A stretch of 64,000 nucleotides of DNA from Cokeromyces recurvatus. Taxonomy: Eukaryota > Mucoromycota > Mucoromycetes > Mucorales > Mucoraceae. The notes under the pieces were generated by a model. That model was not told the DNA's origin, searched no databases, and was given only the letters and a program-made list of their open reading frames with translations. A program made the position numbers and the translations under genes. The DNA is taken from positions 310,001 through 374,000 of the forward strand of contig NW_026251395.1 of assembly GCF_025118155.1 (NCBI RefSeq), in the 5' to 3' direction. Below are positions 37,410 to 49,426 of this stretch, in pieces (position 1 is the first letter of the stretch; every line of letters begins with the position of its first letter).

Positions 37410-37986
37410 AAAAAAAAAAAATAGTTCAAAGACTATTTATGATATATGAAGAAGAAAAGAAATAAAAGGTGGGTTTCCTTTTTTTTTTAAAAAAAAAAAA
37501 ACAATTACTATTTATTTCGTTATAGATACTTGGAAAGTTTCCATCTATAGGGGAAGCAAGATTTGATCCACCTACCATTACAGGTAACATATTGTCCCCG
37601 AGTACGTCCACTCTGTCAAAGTAGTCACGAATTTTTTTTTATGAAAAAAAATCGCCTTAATAGTAATTTCCCTTTTCTTTTTTTTTTTTTTCCTTTTTTT
37701 CTCATTCTTCTTACTTCTTGATGAAGAACATGTATTTAAAGAAAATATATTGCTAATTATTACATATTTTATTGGCTTGATTTTTTTTGTCCCCCTTTCC
37801 TTTCTTTTATACACTATTTGTATCCTTTTTTCGAATATCATATGACGATGATTATATATCAATAAAACTGTTTAATAGATGAAACAAAGATATAAAGTTT
37901 ACACCGTGCATTTAATATATAATCTATTCATCTGATTTAAATACTAGGTCTGTATTATACACCTACCTTTTTTTTTGATATTATAT
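37410..37986. promoter_or_regulatory. Divergent region, GCV2 / small membrane protein gene
   Basis: 577 bp between divergent starts with paired T and A runs near 37478-37501 and 37676-37692. No coding segment is supported. Promoter role inferred from orientation. Confidence 0.45.
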
Positions 37987-38646
37987 ATGTATTTATATAT
38001 AAAAGAAGATAAGCTTACTTTATCTTCTGTAATCCCTTTTCTTCTATTTACTTGTCAAGTATTTAGAGCCTTTCATATTCATTTAATTTCAGAAATTATG
38101 CCTCTTTTTTTTGTCTCAAATTTCATATTATACCTCAATGCAAAGGACAACAAAATTATAAAACTATTATTTACTAGTACTGTAATGAAGAAGATTATAT
38201 TAACTATTGAATTTTTAGTTCAAGTTATCATACTTATTGCAGTATCTGGTATGTAATAGTAATAAAAATAGACGGCTTTATATAATCTATATAATTTATA
38301 GTTTCCTATAATGCACAATATAGAAATGGACAAATAAGTGAATACTCAGTACAAGTAAACACTGTATATAAATATGTATTTGTATATGTTTATATTTAGT
38401 CTATTGACTTTCTATCGTACTGTGATCTATATTCAGAATTTATTGATCGTTGCTATTGCTGGCTTTCAGATGATAATTATAGGCTCTATTTTATTAAGAA
38501 ACTTTTTATTATCAAGAAAAAAAGAAAGAAAAAAAGAACCTTTATTGACATATTGTTACAGCTATTTTTTTTTCTTCAAAAAAAAAGAAAAAAGAAGGGT
38601 ATTAAAGTATAAGCTAAATAATAAAAATGATAATAAAATAAGATAA
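37987..38646 (+). CDS. Small multi-pass membrane protein, unknown family
   Basis: Exons 37987-38248, 38302-38354 and 38437-38646 join in phase to 174 aa. Hydrophobic helices are visible at about residues 14-28 (SSVIPFLLFTCQVFRAF), 36-50 (IMPLFFVSNFILYLN), 66-84 (VMKKIILTIEFLVQVIILIA) and 107-125 (LLIVAIAGFQMIIIGSILL). The C-terminal tail is basic and low in complexity. The arrangement FxxQVFRAF followed by IMPLFFVSNF is faintly like PQ-loop/SWEET proteins, but no Pro-Gln pair is present, so I do not assign it. The tail past residue 135 may be partly 3' untranslated sequence if another splice site is used. Its stop lies 9 bp from the stop of the next, convergent gene. Confidence 0.55.
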
Positions 38647-38655
38647 AAAAAAAAA

Positions 38656-41600
38656 CTATTCTTTAAATCCATTTTCAATCTTTTCAATATGCGTTAATAA
38701 ACATTTAACAAAGCTATTAATAATATCCATGGATGTTCCCGTTTGTAAAATATCTTCTACTGTCCAAGGCGCTTCATCCCCAATTTCCAAGTCCAAGTTT
38801 GCCTTAAAATGTGTATTATAAAGCGTATTAATTATTTCAAAGTCGTACCAGGCCTCTCCTTTTCCAGGTTGTGCATTGATTTTTTGTGTACCAGGAACAG
38901 GGATCATACACAATCTTTCAACCCGAGTCACTTCGACAATAAAAGGGAATACACTTCTGTATCGAGTTGTTTGTTTTAATATGACGTGCTCTACGGTTAA
39001 AAACTTTGGCACATTTTGAAATGACATTAAACGCGTGATAGGGCTATAAATAAAAAGATTAAAAAAAGAAAAACAAATTTTTTTTTAGATAGATAGATAT
39101 TCTTACCTAATCGATATCCATTTATTGAATGTCGTAAAGGGTTTTACATCACTTCTAATTAATTGTTTAGTAGTTAACGAAAGTTGAAAATCATATTTTC
39201 GATCCAATGACACCCAATTTATTTCTGTTACTTTTTTCTCATTTATAGCTACTTTTCGTATATCAAGTATCCCTTCGTTCATATATAAAATGACAGGCTT
39301 ATAGCGTCCATTAGGTTGATTACGTGCTGCACAATGAAATTCATAAATAGACGTTTTATTATAGGGTGCTGTACTCAATGCATTGGAAACTATAAGGCTA
39401 ATAATTTCTTCATCCATGGTAGTCCTAATATTTAACGAATGCTTAATAAATATAAGATTTATATTAGGATTAAAAACTTACATTTTAGTGAATTTTGGAG
39501 CTGTACCTAATTCTTTCATGACAATATCTTTAATTTCTTCATATTCCCATACTTTTCCAAGAACCTCTGGTCTTTTTACATTCCATAACACTTTACCGAT
39601 TCTAGATGTAGCATAGTTCAATAAGTTACTGCTTATAAATAAGCCAAAAAAAAAAAGAAAAGAAAAGAAACCTACTTTGCAGATAATCTTATTTCTCCTT
39701 TGAATCCTCTTACCGACTCTAATCCGGTGACCAACGAATCTCTAATAGTATTATAATTATAATTCTTCACCCTATACAACATTTTTTTTTAAGTAAATGG
39801 AAATAAACTTAATTCAATAATTCATATTTTTTTTTCTCTGTACCTATCCATTAAAATACGTGCTGGCATGGACATATGAGTCGCTGCTGCTTTTTGAGGT
39901 ATAATTCGCATTACTCTACGCGCCTTAGGCTTATCCAAGTTTAATTTTGGTTTATATTTGCTCTTACTGCTAGTAGAAGAGGCAGTAGAAGTAGGTGAGG
40001 AAGGTCTCGAAGTAGATGTTAATGCTGGAAAGTCTTTTAATAATAGTGTAATATCAGCTGAGAGAGGTATTGATGATGATGGTGGTGGAGGTGGTGGTGT
40101 AAATGCACGAGCAAGTCGTTCAGAACTTAAATATTCCAATTTACCAGTATTATAAACAGAAGTGAAATTACGATCCATTCCCCACTCTGGCATTCTGTAT
40201 AATTCTGTAGTAATTTCTGTTAACTGAATAGAATTTGGTTTCGGTGGTGAATCTGATTGAATAGAAAAATTGGAAGAAGAAGAAGACGACCGTACTTGGC
40301 ATTTTGATTTAACAGTGTTAGTGGCTATAGCTAGCTCATTCATTGTATTGTTTAACTCCATTATTTTTTCCTTTTTTATTTGCTCTTCTCTTTTCCGAAA
40401 TTGATAGTATGAATTTAGAGTAATCATATCTTTTGGTGGATCATATTCATTTGTCCTTGGATTTCTGAATATTGGTAACATGACATAAAGATTAGATACA
40501 TCATCATCATCATAATCCAATTGTAAATGTACAAAGTTTTTATGTTTATAATTGCGCAGGTTACAAAAATAAAGACCATAATGATTAGATAAAGTTGGAT
40601 AATGGATGCATGCACTAATATTAGTCTTTAGTTGTCCAATCTAAATAATATAATAGATCCCATTAGATATTAATTCAAATTGGTTTAATTCTACATTTAC
40701 AAAAGTCTTTTGTAACACATGAAATCTATTATAAGCATTTTTGACAACATTTTCAGTTCCAGTAATACGTATGTTACGTTCATTAAGTGAACATGAGGCG
40801 CCTGTCATGTCTGAAATAATACTTATATAATCAGCAGACAACATATTATGCTGTGGAGGCCCATTTAAGAAACTGTTAATATTCTTTATTTTAGGCGAAA
40901 TAACAAATATTTGGCTGATTATTCCCTCATTTTCATCGTTATTATAATCTTCATTTTGATCAGGTATATGATCGCTAAAAGCTGGTTCGTCATCCGATTC
41001 TTCAAACAAGCGTACTGATCCATTAATTTTTAGATGATACGGTATAGGTGTGGAAGGGTTCTCATTAATCATTTGAACATGTTTGCATAAACTTGACATG
41101 TCTTCAAATGTTCCTTGCATGTAATTGGAATCAATTTTTTCATTCTATAAAATGTTTGAATCAGTATCAGTGAGACTATCAATAAGACATTTATTTTTTA
41201 TTACGAAACGAGATAAAAGATTTTGACATATTATTTGTTCACTATAGGAGTTGAGAAATGTGAATAGACAAAAAAAAAAAGCATGTATATTTCGTTTTAA
41301 TTACGCTTTGGAACATTCTTCCTGATCTGAACCTGTAATGTCGAAATACTATTTATGAAATAATTAGTTACCAATGAAAATAAATAAATAAATATACCAA
41401 TTTAATTTACTCTTTCATCAAAATTAAATGTTATTGATGTATTTGTTTTGTCTTCTAAACGCCTAGTTAAGATTATAAATAAGTACATTATTAATTGATG
41501 ACAACAATAAGAATATATACTTTAAATGTACAGAATATCTATCGATCTCCTCCTCAGATATGAATGGATAAACATAGACCTTAGTGTTAGCTAAAACCTT

Positions 41601-41671
41601 TGTTAATAATATGAAAAATAAAAAAAAGGTTTATATGATGTGTATGTCTTGCTTAGGATACCTTTAACCAT
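38656..41671 (-). CDS. Large hypothetical protein with KH-like segments (about 800 aa)
   Basis: Eleven phase-consistent exons: 41671-41662, 41590-41521, 41462-41411, 41348-41305, 41241-41205, 41144-40701, 40640-39844, 39771-39676, 39628-39482, 39424-39107, 39043-38656. Two segments look like KH RNA-binding repeats: FDITGSDQEECSKAEQIICQ and, around residue 190, ISDMTGASCSLNERNIRITG. A disordered middle contains a poly-Pro stretch and Ser/Thr-rich linkers. The C-terminal 250 residues (for example WEYEEIKDIVMKELGTAPKF, YKPVILYMNEGILDIRK, FIVEVTRVERLC) form a compact region I do not recognise. The general plan recalls mitochondrial Sls1-type KH proteins, but that is only a suggestion. The start is uncertain: protein-like sequence continues in frame upstream to about 41740 without an ATG. 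Confidence 0.7.
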
Positions 41672-43018
41672 AAATACTTTGTTTAGGTTTGACAACGAGA
41701 AAGAAAAACAGTGAAAGTATCATAATTTTTTTTTTTCTAAAATGCGGATTTTTAAAAGTTATTTGTGAACATGAAATGGTTAAATTCGCTCTTAAAGAAA
41801 AGTAAACTATCGCTTTTATTATTTATACTCTCAAAGAATGAAGGATAAATTATCTAATTTTAATCAAGGAAAAATATATCTTTTGATATCAATTCTTTAC
41901 AATTAGCAGAGGCTACTTGCTTAGTAGAGTTGGTGTTATTTTTTCATATCTGATCCTTTTGTTATTATTATTAACAGCACACTTTACTCTTCATTAATAC
42001 AGTATAAAGAATGAGCTAAAAGTGGTTAAAATAATTGCATTTATATTCTTTACCATTAACTATTCTTCAACATATAGATCTGCTAGTTATCCTTTTAGTA
42101 ATATCTCATTCATGACTTATCCCCGTATATTCTTAATAAATCGAAGGTAAATGCTCTGTTGGTGGTCTCCATTCATCTACAAAGAGCGTCAATCTATGGC
42201 TTTTGTCTTTAAGAAATTAAGTTTAATATCTGTCTCTTTTAAGATTCAAGCCTATCTATCATTCAATTCTAAATATTAAAAAGAAGATGCGCTTTATACT
42301 GTATTCTTTATTGATTTTGATGATAGTTGCATCATAAAAGTAAGGGGATAAAGTGTACCCTCTCCCCTATTTTATACTGACATCTAAATCATCTTTTGTT
42401 ATAAAGACATTAAATATACAACCGGTAAAATACTTTTTGATATCATTTATCAAAAGTCTGTAAAAGATACACTAGTAATAGCAGAGAGCTCTCAAGCAGT
42501 AAATAAATCCCAAGCCATCATCAAATCATTAATAAAAAAGTATTAAAAGTGACAATAGTTTATCTTGAAGATTTTTTTTTTTACCTTATCGACTATAAGG
42601 CTGCCATAACTAAGAAGGACTCTTATTAAAGGTAAACAAGAAGAGTCATTTTTGTCTTTATCGATAAAGAATAAAAATAGCTTTCACGATGAAATCTTAT
42701 CTAAAAATGACACTAATTAAAAGCTTTATTTATATGTACAAATAAAATAAGTAAAAAACTATAAAGCAATGTTAGCTTTTAAGATGATTATTACTTTACT
42801 TTAGTATATGGTAATCCTTGAATAAAACCTTTGTATAGAATAGCGAAAGATAATTATTTATATATGAATGGGCTTTTATTATTAAGCCTTATTTTTATAT
42901 ACCAATGTTTTGGCTAAAAAGTTTATTTTTTTTTATATCTGGTTTACAAAGCTTAAAGAGGAAAAGGATGGCGTAGATTATTATATTGTTAACAATAGAG
43001 ACAAGCAAATCAATTTAA

Positions 43019-43067
<49 letters not shown>

Positions 43068-43195
43068 GGTCACAACGTGGTGATGAAATTGGAAAATTAC
43101 TTCATACCAAGTTTTTTTTTTATGCTTTTTCTTGTTGTATACGTTTAACAATAATAGTAAAAGGAAACTAGTAACAAAGAAAAGAGGAGACAGAC
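41672..43195. other. 1.5-kb intergenic region with a possible relic
   Basis: No intact gene. At about 42414-42548 the plus strand has a 45-codon frame reading YTTGKILFDIIYQKSVKDTL and ending IIKSLIKKY before a stop, which looks like a coding relic. A 44-nt T-run lies at 43021-43064, about 130 bp before the start of the transporter gene. Otherwise nothing recognisable. Confidence 0.4.
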
Positions 43196-45088
43196 ATGCC
43201 TTATCTTGTACCCAAGCTACTATACACTTTCTTGTTTGCATGTCAAGGTTCTGCTCCTGTTTATCTTGCTTTATTTTATTCATCTCAATTAGGTTTAAAG
43301 AGTGATCAAATTGGTTTACTCGTAGCAATAGGTAAAAGAAAAAAAAAACAAAAAAAACAAAAAACAAATTAATCTCTTTAAATTATCCTTCTCAAAAAAA
43401 AAAAAATATCATTTATTATAATAGCACCTTTTATTTCAGCCATTGCTTGTCCATTATGGACTGCTATAGCAGACAAAACCAAAACTCATCGTTACATCAT
43501 GTGCATAGTTCATACATTAGCTACTATTGCCATCGTAAGTGTTATGGGTATATCTGTCATTATTAAACCTATCGAAGATGAAGCAGCTAGAAGCAAACTT
43601 GCCATCACATTAGTTACTATTACATCCATCTGTTTTGCTTTTTTCGGTGTACCCGTATTGCCATTAGTCGATGGAGGAGTGTTGAAAATATTAGGAAGAA
43701 ATAAAGACCAGTATGGTCGACAACGTATGTGGGGATCCATTTCATTTGGTGTAGCATCAACCCTTGTTGGCTTTATTACAGACTGGACAGGAGACATGAA
43801 TGCTATTTTTTATATTTATGCTTGTTCTGCTATTTGCTTTATTCTGGTTTGTGGAAATGCACAATTTAAATCGGAGAGAATCGATGAAAGACAAAGATAT
43901 TTTATTCAACCACAAACTACAACAAACACGATTAGCAATTTTAAAAATAGACTTACTACTATGACTTCTACCACACCTGCTAATACTACTACTGTTAATC
44001 ATAATAGTTACAAAGATACCCAAATAGATCAGTTTCAAATGGATCCCTATGATGAAGTTGGCATCGATTTAAATTCTTCTCAAATACGTCAGAACGAGAT
44101 ACAACGATTGATTCAGTTTGCTACTGAGTCAAGTATCATTGAAGCTGTTAATCTTTCAAATCCTCCAGCTCATCGATCCATTCAGCCTCCTATAAATAGC
44201 AATGAACCATCTACACTTTTACAACTATTAAAGAGACCTGATGTTTCATTATTCTTTCTTACTATGATGTTAATGGGTGCTTCATTAAATATGGTCATTA
44301 GTTTTCTATTTATTTATTTGAAGCAGGATTTAGGCGCAACCTCTTCTCAAGTTGGATTAACTGGTTTAATTGGATCTTCTACAGAGCTCCTTTTCTTTTT
44401 TTATTCCAAAGATGTAATGTTCCTAAGACTATTTTTTATTATCGACTTGGTATCTAACCTTCTTTTTTTTTTTTTCTTAAACACACACACACACACACAG
44501 CTTATTCGGCTTATTGGTATTAGAAGCTTAATCATTTTGGGACATGTTTTGACGATTATTCGAGTGTTTGCGTACACTATTATACCTAAAGGGCCTACAG
44601 GTGCTAGCATTGCGCTTGGATTGCATTTATTAAACGGTATTGCATTTTCAGCCTTATGGGGTGCTGGAGTTGTTCAAGCAGATGAATTAGCTCCTACATC
44701 ATTACAAGCTACTTCTCAAGGTAAATAATGAAGTTCTGGATTTGTCAATTTTTTTTTTATTTAATCTAACTTTATCTATGATATAGGTGTATTGGCTGCT
44801 ATGTACGCAGGGATTGGAGCTGGATTAGGAAGTTTAGTAGGAGGAGTTATATATGAAGGATATGGTTGCAATGCTATGTTTTATACTGTAATTGCTCTCA
44901 CGTCATTAAGCTTAGAGATTTATCTCGAAACAAATACAAGGTGTGGTATAAGTGATTTTATTCGATGGACATACAAAACATCAACTAGAATTTATAAATG
45001 GATTCAACATGCTCGAGGCATAGGTCAATCCGTTCCAAGATGGAGTGGTAGCGGTGGAGGTAGAATTCGATTAGAAGAAGATGATTGA
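43196..45088 (+). CDS. Major facilitator superfamily transporter, MFSD6-like
   Basis: Four exons (43196-43331, 43425-44413, 44501-44720, 44787-45088) give 548 aa. The opening MPYLVPKLLYTFLFACQGSA, then SDQIGLLVAIAPFISAIACP and LWTAIADKTKTHR (the loop 2-3 MFS motif), resembles the MFS_1-like/MFSD6 group. GRQRMWGSISFGVASTLVGF and the C-terminal half (AFSALWGAGVVQADELAP, YAGIGAGLGSLVGGVIYE) support this. About 12 helices are present, with a long hydrophilic loop between helices 6 and 7 (about residues 210-310). Substrate unknown. Intron 2 (44414-44500) is 87 nt with no in-frame stop. Convergent with SMU1, 39 bp apart. Confidence 0.88.
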
Positions 45089-45127
45089 AAGAAGAGAGAG
45101 AGAGAGAGAGAATTTATTACATATATT

Positions 45128-46997
45128 TTAGGGTGCTTTAAAGAAAAATACATATCCAGCATCATCATATACCACAACTACATTAGATAAAGGATGACTT
45201 GCAATACCGATCACTTCATTGTCACACACTTTCACTTTCCCAATTTGTGCACCTGTATTTAATTGAAATCCATACATATAAGAATCTTCAGTTATACCGT
45301 ATACAATATTGCCCTGAGGTGATACCGCCGCTGTGATAAAATCAGATTTGGCATTGTGACTAAGAGTTCTTATAATTTGTCCTCGAATAGATATAATAAA
45401 TAATGTATTTGTCTTATTGCAAACCAAATATTGATCTTCACGTTTTGGAATTGGAATGATAGTTTGTACTGATGCATTTCCAAGGCCACCAACGGGATTT
45501 AATTGACCTTTTTCAATGACAGGTTGAGGATTAACTGTATATAGACAATGTGTTGTCTTGACATCCCAAATCTAAATAACATGTATGTATATATTAGTCA
45601 GAGAGAGAGAGAGAGAGAGATCTATAGTAGATACATAGAAAGTATATATTACCTTTACTGTACCATCGCTACTTGCACTTAGAATTCTTGTATTGTCTGC
45701 AGAGAATAAGACTGTATTTGTAAACGATGTATGACCTCTAAATTCCTTTAACATTCTTCCTGATTTTAAACCATGAATCCTGATTGTCTGATCATAACTT
45801 GAACTTAGAACTTGTGTTCCATCCTTACTAAAACAAACAGACGTTATGCCCTCTGTATGTGCTGCAGGTATCCTTCTCTGACATTGTCCTGTCTTTACTT
45901 TCCAAATCGCAATTTTGCCATCTGAGGAGCCAGAGGCTAAGAGAGCATTATCGAGACTAAACTGAACACATAGAACTGACTGATCCATGGCCATCAGATG
46001 ATCGTTGGCCTGATAGGTCAAGTCCTTTCGTAATTTACCTGTTAAATAATTCCAAATTTCGATAAATCCATCGACAGAACCTGTGGCCAAGTAGTGCCCA
46101 TTTTTAGAAAATGAAGCACATTCAGCATGTGTTGTCTTTTTACCAGGGAATTTAATAGAGACATATGGCTTTGAGGCAAACACATCCTCTTCAGCTTGTT
46201 GGACAGTAATTACACCTGTAAAAAGGTCATAAGAAGCTTCTGGGACCAAGATCCCTTGTAGTTGTTGCCATTTGATACTTTGGCCTAGTAAAGTTAATAA
46301 GCGACTACCAGGTGTAACTGATATTTCTTCTTTTAATTCTATTGAAAAAAAAAAAGAAATTGTCAATAAAGATAAGCTCTGTTTTACATACATATATATA
46401 TGCATTTACGCTCTGATATGTGTCTCCTTCTTTCTTCCGTTGTATATTGTGGTTTTTCTATAGGTAACTGATCCAAATATCGTTCCATTATTTCATATCT
46501 TTCAGGATATTCTTCATTTAATAACCGTAATACATTTGATTTACGAAGTAACATTTCGGCTGTACTTTTTTCATTAAGTTCTATCATTTCTAGAGTAATC
46601 TATAAAAAAAAAATATGTGATAAGTAATGAACCACATACACACTTTGAACTATATAAATAAATATATATTTTACCTGTTCATAGAGATTAAATAATTTTT
46701 GGTTTTCAATGCCCAGTTGATTGACCTGTTTTAATACAATATCCCATCGACCATCTATAATATCTTGTAAAAAGCGTTCTTTACTTTCGACTGTGTTTAA
46801 TGTTTGATTGGCTTCTTTTTCTAATGTTGAACGTGATCGATTGAGATTATTTTCCCTCAGAAATTGAATTATTAATTTAACAACGCTATGGATAATTTTT
46901 TTAGAAAAAAAAGGAAGTTATGAAATAAGCATGTTATTTTTTTTATTATCTTGAAAGGATAAATGATAAATTACTCTTGTTTATTTATATTTGACAT
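45128..46997 (-). CDS. SMU1: Spliceosome-associated WD40 protein SMU1
   Basis: Partner of RED (IK) in the spliceosomal B complex. Five exons (46997-46975, 46885-46675, 46599-46410, 46338-45653, 45571-45128) give 517 aa (human 513). The N-terminal LisH-CTLH part reads DVVKLIIQFLRENNLNRS, then DIIDGRWDIVLKQVNQL. It is followed by GSRLLTLLGQSIKWQQLQGI and a seven-bladed WD40 propeller: LATGSVDGFIEIWNYLTGKL, LASGSSDGKIAIWKVKTGQC, SSSYDQTIRIHGLKSGRMLK, SASSDGTVK|IWDVKTT, and so on. These match SMU1 blade for blade, and all exon phases agree. GA repeats lie in intron 4 and just past the stop. Confidence 0.96.
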
Positions 46998-47480
46998 GAT
47001 GTATTTGTCAAGGAAAAAAAAAAAATAAAAAATAAAAAATAAAGGTTGAATAAATACTTTTGAGATTCCGTTATGATTCTTTTATATCTTATTTTATTTT
47101 TTTGTTTTATTTATTTGAAACAAACTACTTTATAAAAGCAAAATCTAACAAAAGTAGCATGGTTATTTAGCTCCCTCTGCTTTACATATACATCTATGTA
47201 TTATCTAAACCTAATAGAAAGGGTTTATTTGAGCTCAAAAAACTTGAAGTTGATTATGTCTATTCCGTATTCCTAATTATTCAAATTCTCATAATGGATA
47301 GTATTTATGTAATAAACTGTACCATGTTTAATTATTTTATTTGAAAAGATCTTTGTTACAATATTCTCTATATTTTTTTTTTTTTTTTATAAAAAATCAA
47401 ATAATTAAATTTATCCTCTTCACTAAGCCTCTCGTTTAATAATAATAAAAAATATATTTCTTTATTTTTTTATTTCTTAT

Positions 47481-47531
<51 letters not shown>

Positions 47532-47548
47532 AAGGTAATATTTTAATC
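46998..47548. promoter_or_regulatory. Divergent region, SMU1 / ORC2
   Basis: About 550 bp between divergent starts. A T-run of about 40 nt at 47484-47524 ends only 25 nt before the ORC2 ATG. Nothing else is recognisable. Confidence 0.5.
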
Positions 47549-49282
47549 ATGAAAATTATTGAACAAACAGACGAGGAGATTCCAATTCACATTGTGAGTA
47601 CTGTCGATGTAAAAGCTGCTAAAATAGAAGAGAAATTAGCCCAGGAACATAAATCAGCACCCAAAAAGCGTGTGAGAGCTTCCAGATATCTTGATGTTGG
47701 TCTTACAGTATCCAAATTAACCAACTCTACTAATCAATCATCATCTAATCTTGAGGCAATGGATGTTGATCCAACTGAGGAAACAGGTCATATGCTATCT
47801 AAATATAAAACAACTGATGAAGAAGACGATAAAGAAAATAATGACGTGAGCGGACAAGCAATCTTTCAATTTCAACAATCAGTCAAAAAGTCTTCCAGTT
47901 CCATGATGAAAAAAGCGATTGTTGAAGAAAGCCAGCAAGTTACAAATTCAACAAAAAGAGTGAAGCAGACAAAGAGAGGAAGAAAACAGATAACTGAAGT
48001 TGCTCCTGACCATGCTAAAAGACGACGTATTCAAAGACAAATGGAACTTTTAAAAGGTGACAAGGACGATGATGAACATGATGATGACGAAATAAAAGAA
48101 TTTACATCTGAAGAAGAAGAAGAAGAAGAAGTCAATGAAGATCACTCAAAATCGATATTGAATGACCATGAAGAAGAAGAAGAAGATGATGATGATGATG
48201 ATGATGATGAAATCAATATTAAAAAGAAGAAAAAATCAATGTATATCGAAACAGAGGGCTACGAAAGATACTTTCAAGATCTTCATGGTACTTCAAAGAC
48301 ATCGAATAACACTCTATCAAAACTTCCTGTACTTGAACCTCAAGAATTTCATCAAATCCTTCAAAACGCGCCATCAAAACATTTTGAAGAAATTAACTTC
48401 CTATTAGAAATGCACAAACAACATTTCTCACAGTGGTATTTTGAACTACATTCTGGATTTAATCTTGTGTTTTATGGATATGGTTCAAAACGTAAATTAT
48501 TAAACGAATTTGCACAAACATCTTTAACTGATGGACCCATGATTGTTGTTAATGGATTTTTCCCATCTATTACTATCAAGGATATTTTACTAAAGATTAC
48601 AGCAGGCGCGTTAGGTCTGACAGGACCATCAGGTTCAATTCAAGATCATGTAAAGTTTATTTGCGATTATTTTTCAGATGAAGATCGAGATTATGAAAGC
48701 CTTTACATTGTGATTCATAACCTAGATGGAGCTAATCTACGTAATGAACGAGCACAAACAATATTATCAATGTTAGCAAGTGCCGATAATATTCATTTGA
48801 TTGCCTCTATAGATCATATTAATGCAGGATTATTATGGGATAATGCTAAATCAAGTCGATTTAATTGGATTTGGCATGATGCCACGACCTTTGACGATTA
48901 TTTAGTAGAAACAAGTTTTGAGAACAGCATGTTGGTGCGTACAAGTGAATTAGGAGGTGCTCGTGGAGCTAAATATGTATTAGATTCACTCACCAGTAAT
49001 GCTCGTGGTGTATTCAAGCTTTTAGCAGAACATCAATTAGTAGAGATGGAATTAGCTAATATGGAAGGACGTGGTAATGAAACAGTTGGACTCACTTATA
49101 GTCAATATTATCAAAAATGTCGTGAAGGATTTTATGTATCTAGTGATTTGGCACTTAGAACAGAATTAACAGAATTTAGAGATCATAAGCTCATATTTAC
49201 AAAGAAGAATTTAGATGGTACAGAAATTTTCTTTATACCTTTGGATCGATCTACTTTACTTAGTATAGTAGAACAATTATAA
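47549..49282 (+). CDS. ORC2: Origin recognition complex subunit 2
   Basis: Core subunit of ORC, which marks replication origins. A single intronless frame of 577 aa, unusual here because most neighbours have introns. The N-terminal 230 residues are disordered and charged, with basic clusters (KKRVRASRYLD, KRGRKQ, KRRRIQR) and long Glu/Asp runs. The conserved half starts near YERYFQDLHG and contains FNLVFYGYGSKRKLLNEFAQ, then VVNGFFPSITIKDILLKI, YIVIHNLDGANLRNERAQ, ADNIHLIASIDHINAGLLWD and the winged-helix end EFRDHKLIFTKKNLDGTEIF with a final IPLD. The degenerate AAA+ Walker A region (YGYGSKRKLL) is typical of Orc2. Confidence 0.96.
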   Translation: MKIIEQTDEEIPIHIVSTVDVKAAKIEEKLAQEHKSAPKKRVRASRYLDVGLTVSKLTNSTNQSSSNLEAMDVDPTEETGHMLSKYKTTDEEDDKENNDVSGQAIFQFQQSVKKSSSSMMKKAIVEESQQVTNSTKRVKQTKRGRKQITEVAPDHAKRRRIQRQMELLKGDKDDDEHDDDEIKEFTSEEEEEEEVNEDHSKSILNDHEEEEEDDDDDDDDEINIKKKKKSMYIETEGYERYFQDLHGTSKTSNNTLSKLPVLEPQEFHQILQNAPSKHFEEINFLLEMHKQHFSQWYFELHSGFNLVFYGYGSKRKLLNEFAQTSLTDGPMIVVNGFFPSITIKDILLKITAGALGLTGPSGSIQDHVKFICDYFSDEDRDYESLYIVIHNLDGANLRNERAQTILSMLASADNIHLIASIDHINAGLLWDNAKSSRFNWIWHDATTFDDYLVETSFENSMLVRTSELGGARGAKYVLDSLTSNARGVFKLLAEHQLVEMELANMEGRGNETVGLTYSQYYQKCREGFYVSSDLALRTELTEFRDHKLIFTKKNLDGTEIFFIPLDRSTLLSIVEQL

Positions 49283-49426
49283 GCATTATTTGTACATACA
49301 TACATACATATAAATATAAATATACATATATATCTATTCGTTATATAATTTATAGTCTTGTTGATGGGAAACTAAACATTGAAAGTCTAGGAAATATTCC
49401 AAGATACTATAATAATAAACTAAATA

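Noticed and set aside
47549..49282. Intronless ORC2 as a horizontally acquired or bacterial gene
   Set aside because: The protein is a typical eukaryotic Orc2 with matching base composition and low-complexity N terminus; lack of introns alone is not evidence of transfer.
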